Shown here piece after piece: positions 57,955 to 64,000 of a DNA stretch of 64,000 nt. This DNA is from Orobanche coerulescens. Lineage: Eukaryota > Streptophyta > Magnoliopsida > Lamiales > Orobanchaceae. Where the stretch lies: positions 209,455,096 through 209,519,095 of the forward strand of contig CM065802.1 in assembly GCA_033398695.1 (NCBI GenBank). The letters run 5' to 3'. A program made the translations under genes and the position numbers. The notes beneath the pieces were generated by a model. The model was not told the DNA's origin and did no database searches. It worked only from the letters and a program-made list of their open reading frames with translations. The number at the start of each line of letters is the position of its first letter. Positions within the stretch are counted from its first letter, which is position 1.

Positions 57955-58889
57955 TGTTGTGCGGCGATTTATACGCCTCGATGGAAATCGGCATAATGGT
58001 CAGGAGCCAGACAAAGAAGACATGCTGGGTAAGCGCCTAGCAGTCGACGTCCAAGACGATCGCCTATTGGCATCTGGCGATCGCCTCTAATGGTTGACTG
58101 GAGACGATCGTCCCGTGCCACGTATGAATCCGACACCCGTCAAAGTCTTCGAAGACCAAATCTCGGGTGAAGACCCACGTGCAGATCCGCAAAATGCACC
58201 ACAGGATAAGGCCTTTTGACCCCAGCCTGTCACCACCTTCACACCTACCGACAGACCCGCCAAAATGTGCAAAGTGGTCCTCCCGAGACAGCGACTCAGG
58301 ACGCGTGCAGACTTCTCATTGGCTCGCACATCTGGCTGCCAGCAGCAGCCGCGGACTTTAAGGAAACAGTCCCACGTGATGAGATGATCGCCCACCTTAT
58401 TCTAATATAGAAGCGGCGGTCGCCCGCGATGGACAGGGAGGACCTAGCAACCTCTTCTCCTATAAATAGAAAGCCTCCAGCAGTGGCCAAAGAACGGAGA
58501 AATTCATTCACGAACACAGACGGCAATATACATTCACACAGTGAAAGACATTCACAAAAACACAAAACACCAAAAAGCGAACTATACAGAGAACTCTCCA
58601 TCTTTGTAACAAGAACTCACAGAGCTTCAACTCTGGTTCTTCCGGCAATCTTCAGCACTCGTAGCTAAGATAACTAGAGTCTTTACACTCATTGTAATTG
58701 TACTCTAACATTAATATCTGTACTCACTAGTATTCATATTAACAACATCTCGCGAGAGCATTCAAGCCCGGGACTAACAACCCCGACAAATCTTGTGTTA
58801 TTTATTTTCTCACGGACGTGCTCTCGCACTTTGTTTGTTACTCGTCCATTCCAGCATATCATCTCCGGATAATATTTTGGGTAACAACA
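57955..58889 (+). mobile_element. Tat-lineage 3' LTR, complete (935 bp)
   Basis: It starts TGTTGTGCGGCGATTTATAC and ends GGGTAACAACA, followed by the AGTTC duplication. A TATAAATA box lies at 58461-58468. It retains about 75 bp at the 3' end that the 5' LTR lacks. Confidence 0.92.
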
Positions 58890-58894
58890 AGTTC
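58890..58894 (+). other. Target-site duplication of the Tat element (right copy, AGTTC)
   Basis: It matches 37167-37171. The copia gag frame continues immediately after it. Confidence 0.92.
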
Positions 58895-59124
58895 TTAAAT
58901 CTCGAAACGCCAAATAGAAACCGAAGGAAAAATCGATAGCTTTAAAAGCTAAGATGTCAAGAAGAGAAGAAGAAATCCCAGTGGACAAAGATGATGAAGA
59001 ATTGGCATATTATGTCAAAAATATAAATAAGTACCAAAACTTATTAAACCGGTGAAGAAAAAGACATCAACTCGAGCGAGTCAAATAAATTCGACAATAA
59101 CTGTCGAAAGTGTGGTAAAGTTAT
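58895..59124 (+). pseudogene. Ty1-copia gag, 3' part (continuation of 36578-37171)
   Basis: After the Tat element the copia sequence resumes: SIALKAKMSRREEEIPVDKDDEELAYYVKNINKYQNLLNR, the acidic stretch and YVKNINK helix that follow the UBN2 domain in copia gag. After a stop comes a knuckle start NNCRKCGK near 59095. The copia pol and 3' LTR are not present. Confidence 0.82.
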
Positions 59125-59237
59125 TTTTATTGTTCTGACACTTCAATTTTGTTATATTTTTTTACGGATAGTTAAATTTTCTTGTCATTATGTATTTATA
59201 GTTTCATAATTTAATTTAATTTATTTATGAGGATCAA
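59125..59237. other. AT-rich unassigned stretch
   Basis: The copia reading frame is lost after about 59124. I see no other feature before the MITE. Confidence 0.5.
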
Positions 59238-59245
59238 CTCTCAGG

Positions 59246-59813
59246 TAGGGTTGTAAACAAATCAAATAATTTTGATCTGATCCGTGATTCAATTCGAAAT
59301 TTGGTGATTCGAATTCGAAATTTTATGATTCGAATTCAAATACAAATAGTTTTTCTGATTCGATTAAACATCAAATACTTATAAGTATTTAAGATATTCG
59401 ATTCGATATTCGTAAACATTCGATTAAATATTTAAATATATAATATAATTAAAAATATATTTTGTATACAGTATATTTTCTTAATACAATATGGAATTAT
59501 GCTCTTAAATATTTAAATGCATGTCAAATGCGTTGAGTTTTGTCTCATATTGAAGTCGACTTCAAATTAAGGTGACATTGTTTATCATAAATATATTGAA
59601 CTTTAATCTCGACGAGTCATTCTTCATCTCCTTTATCTGTAGATTCGAGTATTCGATTCGAATTCGTGAAATTGTTCAAGTATTCAAATTCAAATCAAAA
59701 TTAATATTCGAACACAATTCGTATTCGTATTCGTATTCGAATTCGTAAATAAATTTATTGATTCGATTCGATTACAACAATACTCTCTTCGATTCAATTC
59801 GTTTACAACCCTA
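59246..59813. mobile_element. hAT-type MITE (568 bp)
   Basis: The ends are inverted repeats: TAGGGTTGTAAACAAAT on the left and the complement of TAGGGTTGTAAACGAAT on the right. An 8-bp duplication CTCTCAGG flanks it (59238-59245 and 59814-59821), the length made by hAT transposases. The interior is AT-rich with many ATTCGAATTC-like words and encodes nothing. Confidence 0.9.
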
Positions 59814-59821
59814 CTCTCAGG

Positions 59822-59981
59822 TGCGCGCATGGCCTTGGGCCTTAGGTGATGGGAGCCCATATCGTCTCGGTACGCCTTTGGCCTTTACGAACTATGTGGA
59901 AAGAATGTTTTAAAAAATACTAGAATCGTCCGAGTTGACTCGTGGGTCGAGGCGAGGAGGATGGATGGTGAGTCGAGGATT
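59822..59981. other. Unassigned stretch between MITE and duplicated segment
   Basis: It contains GC-rich text such as TGGCCTTGGGCCTTAGG. I cannot assign it and no coding is seen. Confidence 0.4.
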
Positions 59982-60369
59982 ACGAGTTTGGCGATTTCTT
60001 TAGTATTTGCTGGGTTTTTTCCTTTGAGGCAGACGAGTTGAGTCATAAGAGGCGTACGAGTTGGCCAGAAAAAATATCTACTAACAATGTGCCTCTCTCT
60101 CGTGCACCGACAATCAGCCCTCCGCGACCTGGATTGCGATTCAGAAGGAATACAGCTCAGAAACAACTTCGAACAACAAACGCAACTGGAAAACGAGCTG
60201 GAAATTTCAATGGTAACTCGACCAATTATGGAGGGTTGATGTACTTTTTGTTGCAGAAGTTGGTTGAGCCACGATGGCTGGTGAAGATTGTAGGAAGGAG
60301 TTAGGGTTTTGTTGTTTAATGGGTGTGGCTTGGGCTTGGTCCGCTAGTGGGCTTTTAATGATAGATAAT
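59982..60369. repeat. 388-bp direct duplication, left copy
   Basis: This segment, ACGAGTTTGGCGATTTC through GATAGATAAT, recurs 1691 bp to the right at 61673-62060 with few differences. Both copies keep an 88-codon frame on the plus strand (MSHKRRTSWPEK... to VGRS) and an overlapping minus frame. I recognise neither, and their conservation may simply reflect recent duplication. It ends in a run of AAACC units. Confidence 0.75.
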
Positions 60370-60560
60370 AAAACCAAACCAAACCAAACCAAACATACCC
60401 AGTATATCCCGCTCAGAGCAGGGTCTGGGGAGGGTAAGATGTACGCAGACCATGCCCCTACTTATTACGGTAGGGAGGCTGTTTCCGTGAAGACCTCCAG
60501 CTTAGTGCACAGCAAAATCTTGTAAAACATATGATTCGAAAAAGCTCAAGACCATACCTG
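60370..60560 (-). mobile_element. SINE-like fragment (3' end with TTTGG tail), minus orientation
   Basis: The plus strand reads AAACCAAACC repeats and then ATACCCAGTATATCCCGC, CAGGGTCTGGGGAGGGTA and GTACGCAGACC. This is the complement of a widespread plant short-interspersed-element tail (GGTCTGCGTAC, CCCTCCCCAGACC, ACTGGGTATGTT). The tail is the TTTGG repeat. I do not see a clear tRNA-like A or B box at the other end, so the extent on the right is uncertain and a LINE-derived tail is possible. Confidence 0.6.
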
Positions 60561-61139
60561 AGCCTATGGCTTAATCCACATGGGACTTACCTAAACGGGA
60601 TTTGGCTACATCACTCCCGATGAACGCTGCTCTAACAAAAGAGAGGTTGATTCTGTGCACAGCTCCCTGTCAAAAATACACCACACGCAAAGACAATATG
60701 ATAAAATATACAATAAAAGTAAAAATGCAATGCTCTAGGTCAAAGCTAACCGAGACAACCCAACCCTGAGGCTCTCAACTACAGCACCGCTCCCTACAAA
60801 AGAATCCACAACTCTGATCTGGCGCCTCCAAGCAAACCTATCAACAGTCATGGTCTCGGAAAGGTTTAAGGCCTTCAAATCTAATCTCAGTCATAAGCAT
60901 GATACGAGGTAGGGTAATCATGTTATTGGGACATTTATAATGGGCACTAGTGTAATTTTTTGTCATAAAAACGAATAGAAAAAACAAAAAACTAAAGCAT
61001 ATATAGGTTTGTTTTCATATAAAATTTATTTAAAAATATTTTATTTGTATATTTTAATAATTTTCGTACCTAGCCATATTGTTCTATATTTTCAAAATAT
61101 TCCGTACCACCATATTCGTATCGTATCTGATATGATATT
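60561..61139. other. Unassigned non-coding stretch
   Basis: About 580 bp without credible coding frames or similarity to other parts of the window. It may be the upstream body of the SINE- or LINE-like element on the minus strand. Confidence 0.35.
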
Positions 61140-61605
61140 TGTTGGGTTTGGTACCGCCACTTGAATAGTACGATGTAGAGTTTTCAAACTCTTTTCCGAT
61201 TGCGAAGCGTATATAAATTGCAGAAGATAAACGACATAAGATTTATAAAAGTTCGGTCCGAGGTAAACCGTTACAATCTTGTCTTCTATCGGTCCAAGAT
61301 AAACTGTTATACTTTTGTCTTTTTGTCGGTCCAAGCTAAACTATTTTCCTTTTCTATCGGACAAGGAATCAACCTATCTAGCTTTCGATTGGTACTAGAC
61401 AAACCTCACTTGGATTTAGATTGTGATTCTAATAATGCTGGATCACTGATCCTAATAACACCGAGTCAAATCTACAATCCTTTCTTTCCTCTCGTGTATT
61501 GGTTGAGTGAATTAAACACTCGAACTCTTAACAATTAACCTGGATTACAACAACAATAATCAAGATAATGATATATGAAGTATATAAGCTTTGCTTGAAG
61601 TTTTT
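61140..61605 (-). mobile_element. Inverted copia LTR, partial
   Basis: The minus strand matches the copia LTR 3' part (about 36010-36517): CACGAGAGGAAAGA, TCGGTGTTATTAGGATCA, GAGGTTTGTCTAGTACC, GAAAGCTAGATAGGTT, CTTGTCCGATAGAAAA, and a terminal CCCAACA at 61140. It lies opposite to the copia LTR at 35271. No gag sequence follows its primer-site side, so it is a solo or broken LTR of a related element. Confidence 0.85.
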
Positions 61606-61672
61606 TTTTTCTTTTTGAGAATACCATATGAAGTGTTATCTTCTGGATGCCAAGGTGGATAGACTATCAACA

Positions 61673-62060
61673 ACGAGTTTGGCGATTTCTTTAGTATTTG
61701 TTGGGTTTTTTCCTTTGAAGCAGATGAGTTGAGTCATAAGAGGCGTACGAGTTGGCCAGAAAAAACATCTACTAACAATGTGCCTCTCTCTCGTGCACCG
61801 ACAATCAGCGCTCTGCGACCTGGATTGCGATTCAGAAGGAATACGGCTCAGAAACAACTTCGAACAACAAACGCAACTGGAAAACGAGCTGGAAATTTCA
61901 ATGGTAACTCGACCAATTATGGAGGGTTGATGTACTTTTTGTTGCAGAAGTTGGTTGAGTCACGGCGGCTGATGAAGATTGTAGGAAGGAGTTAGGGTTT
62001 TGTTCTTTAATGGGCGTGGCTTGGGCTTGGTCCGCAAATGGGCTTTTAATGATAGATAAT
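61673..62060. repeat. 388-bp direct duplication, right copy
   Basis: This is the counterpart of 59982-60369. It lacks the AAACC run and SINE-like sequence that follow the left copy. It is followed within 30 bp by the hAT element. Confidence 0.75.
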
Positions 62061-62374
62061 GTTGAGTCCTATTGTCTATCAGTCAGAGGTAGAGGTGGGC
62101 AAAAAAATCGAAATCGAAATTGAAATCGGAAAAAAATCGAAACCGAAACCGGTCAAAACCGGTTTTTGACCAAAATCGGTTTGGTTTGTATTAAAACCGG
62201 CGGTTTGTAACCGGTTGCCCAGTTTACCGTTGAAAACCGGTCCGGATCGGGTTTTTTGGGAACGGGTTTGTGAAACCAGTTTGGAATTATTACCGTTAAG
62301 TAGCCGTTTTTTTCAAAATGTGACCGCTTTTTTTTGCTTTTTTTTTTTTTACCATTTTGCCATCCTAAATTCAC

Positions 62375-62382
62375 TATAAATA
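62375..62382 (+). promoter_or_regulatory. TATA box of the hAT transposase
   Basis: TATAAATA lies in TTCACTATAAATAGCA, about 106 bp upstream of the ATG at 62481. Confidence 0.75.
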
Positions 62383-62480
62383 GCATATTTGAGTTTGGTT
62401 TAGTCACAAGACTCAAACTTTCTCAAAACACTCTTTAAACACTAAAAACGCTTACAAAATTCTCGTTTCTCTCAATTCAA

Positions 62481-64000
62481 ATGGCAATTCAATCTTCTTC
62501 CGCTTCCACGAATGCACCCGAGATTGTTGAAGTTATAGAAACAACCCGAAACCCAAAAATTTGGTGTAATTTCAACCTCGTGAAGTTTTTGGATGGGCAA
62601 CTTAAGGCTCATTGTAAACATTGCGGTAAGTTTTTGAAACACGAATCCTACACGACGTTGAAGATGCATACCGACAAGTATTGCGAAGGACTCAAATCCG
62701 TTCCAGAAGTCGGTCAAGCATCTATGTCACGAGAGAGGGGTCTTTTTGCATACGAGGCGAAGCGGTACCGACAACAATTTGCAAGCTACGTGATTCAATA
62801 AGGTTTGCCGTTCAACCACTTCGATAACCCTCGATTGACTAAGGTGAGTCAAAATACTTTTCAACCGCGATATAAAGAAGTAAGTCGTGCTACTCTTAGG
62901 CGTGATTGTATTAAATTATGGAAAAAGGCTAAAATAGAACTAGTAAATGGTTTTGCAAACTTAAATACAAATGTGAACTTAACAACCGATGTTTGGGCGG
63001 CACCTCATGGTTTGCCCGGTTCATACCTTTGTATTACCGCACATTGGATTGATCCCGATACATGGCTAATGACGAAGCGTATGATTTCTTTTGAAAACTT
63101 TGAGTATCCTCACACGGGTCAAAATTTATTTCATATTTTACAAAATGTAATAAATAACTTTAACTTACAGGAAAAAGTTTTTTCGATCTCATTTGATAAC
63201 GCGTCTAATAATACAAACAGGGTAAAAAATTAATACTAACATACAAACCGCCTTTGAAGGGTATTTTTATCATAATCGATGTGTTGCACACATTATAAAC
63301 TTGGTTGTGCAAGACGGATTAGCGATACCCGAAATAAGTTTGGTAAAAGACGCTTTTAAAAAAATATTACAAGATATATTTGTTCGAGTAAAGCTAGATA
63401 TAAACAATATATGAAATTGTGTAAGGACAAAAATTCTATTTTTTTAACCCCTAATTGGGACGTTCCTACAATATGGAATTCGACTTATAAAATGTTTTGT
63501 TGTGGCTTACGCCAACGTGATACCTTACAACTTTTTCATGATGAACTTGCTAATAGGACGAATAGAGCTACACCATTTACGTCGGAACAATGGGATATTG
63601 TTAGAAAAATAAGCAAATTGCTCAAAGTTTTTAAAAACGCAACAACTTTATTATCGGGTGTTTATTATCCCACCGTTCATTTGGTACATAATCAAATTTA
63701 TTTAATGTGTTCAAAATTAAGCGACTATGAATTAAGTGGTGATTTATATGAAAAAATGGTTTCGCCCATGAAAGTAAAACTAAGAAAATATTTCAAAGAA
63801 ATGCCACCGGTAATTACTTATTCCGCCGCGTTGAACACATGTATGAATATTAGCGGGGTGGAACTACTTATCGGCAAAATCTCTGTTGATTTAGAGTTGC
63901 ATAACGAAAACATTTTCTATGCATGCAAAAGCCTTTTTTAACAAAAAATTCAAAGATTTATTCGGGGTTTATTTTAAAAAGTATGGTTCAAGAAATGATT
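62481..64000 (+). pseudogene. hAT transposase (RICESLEEPER-like), incomplete and broken
   Basis: It opens at ATG 62481. A BED-type zinc finger (CKHCGKFLKHESYTTLKMH...C) is followed by an in-frame TAA at 62799, and then LPFNHFDNPRL, LTTDVWAAPHGLPGSYLCITAHWID and SISFDNASNNT, which carry the first two catalytic acids of the RNase-H fold. From about 63235 to 63385 the frame shifts (IQTAFEGYFYHNRCVAHIINLVVQDGL) and then returns (ARYKQYMKLCKDKN, WDVPTIWNSTYKMF). A TAA at 63939 follows ACKSLF, and similarity may continue past it. The C-terminal dimerisation region is outside the window. It would excise and reinsert the element, but this copy is inactive. Confidence 0.87.

Larger units (their letters stand above)
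37172..58889 (+). mobile_element. Tat-lineage Ty3-gypsy element, nested in copia gag
   Basis: The element is 21.7 kb between AGTTC duplications and about 9.9 kb after removing two later insertions. The order is 5' LTR (37172 to about 38040), gag (38153-39829), archaeal-type RNase H (39965 to 43076, split), integrase (to 44418), non-coding region, an antisense spliced gene (57429 down to 45619), and 3' LTR (57955-58889). Protease and reverse transcriptase are missing. The RNase H type, the antisense gene and the G-run polypurine tract before the 3' LTR together indicate the Tat group. Confidence 0.92.
62090..64000 (+). mobile_element. hAT transposon, 5' part, running off the window
   Basis: The likely terminal sequence is TAGAGGTGGGCAAAAAAATC at 62090, preceded by GTCAGAGG, a candidate 8-bp duplication that cannot be checked because the other end is outside. 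Subterminal DNA is rich in AACCGG words (62140-62250), as is common in hAT ends. A TATA box and the transposase follow. Confidence 0.8.

Noticed and set aside
59982..62060. Reading the 388-bp repeats as LTRs of a small TRIM element
   Set aside because: There are no TG/CA ends, no primer site after the left copy, and the space between is filled by unrelated insertions.

Overview
This window is plant repeat DNA, most likely from pericentromeric or other heterochromatin of a flowering plant. I find no host gene that I can defend. Everything recognisable is a transposable element or a product of one: chromovirus-type (Tekay/Del-like), Athila-like and Tat-like Ty3-gypsy elements, a Ty1-copia element, a hAT transposon, a hAT-type MITE and a SINE-like fragment. 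The plant assignment rests on the plant-specific Athila and Tat lineages, the Asp-tRNA-type primer site, and the Tat archaeal-type RNase H.

Layout. Positions 1-22188 are a head-to-tail array with a period of about 5.9 kb. Each unit is one long LTR (about 3.7 kb, TGTAATATCC...TGTTACA) plus a 2.2 kb non-coding internal segment that starts with an initiator-Met-like primer site. A pol-less Athila-like element (22188-30026) interrupts the array with an associated deletion. A diverged fifth unit follows (30027-34274) and abuts an inverted fragment of the same LTR family (34275 to about 35140). A Ty1-copia LTR and gag begin near 35271. That gag is split by a Tat-lineage gypsy element (37172-58889, 5-bp duplication AGTTC). 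The Tat element in turn carries a solo chromovirus LTR (40393-43071, duplication GATGC) and a second pol-less Athila-like element (45908-55016, duplication CCATA). The rest of the copia gag resumes at 58895. The right end holds a hAT-type MITE (8-bp duplication CTCTCAGG), a 388-bp direct duplication, a SINE-like piece, an inverted copia LTR and the 5' part of a hAT transposon running off the window.

How the parts work together. The coding regions are decayed: Athila gag-protease plus a second ORF, Tat gag/RNase H/integrase, copia gag, and hAT transposase. The Tat element also carried a spliced antisense gene with its own TATA box, and the second Athila-like element has landed in its last exon.

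The most unusual signal is not a gene. LTRs of two unrelated superfamilies carry arrays of 12-14-bp palindromes (TTAGCGYACGCTAA / TTACGTACGTAA) whose centres lie mostly 23 bp apart, in runs separated by about 46-54 bp, directly upstream of the TATA box. The Athila-like elements carry a different palindrome (TGTGCCGCGGCACA) in pairs almost always exactly 21 bp apart, again with about 50 bp between pairs. These arrays occur both in the LTR and in front of the second ORF. Spacers are not conserved, but palindromes and phase are. All coordinates and spacings were read by eye from the sequence; no alignment or database search was run.
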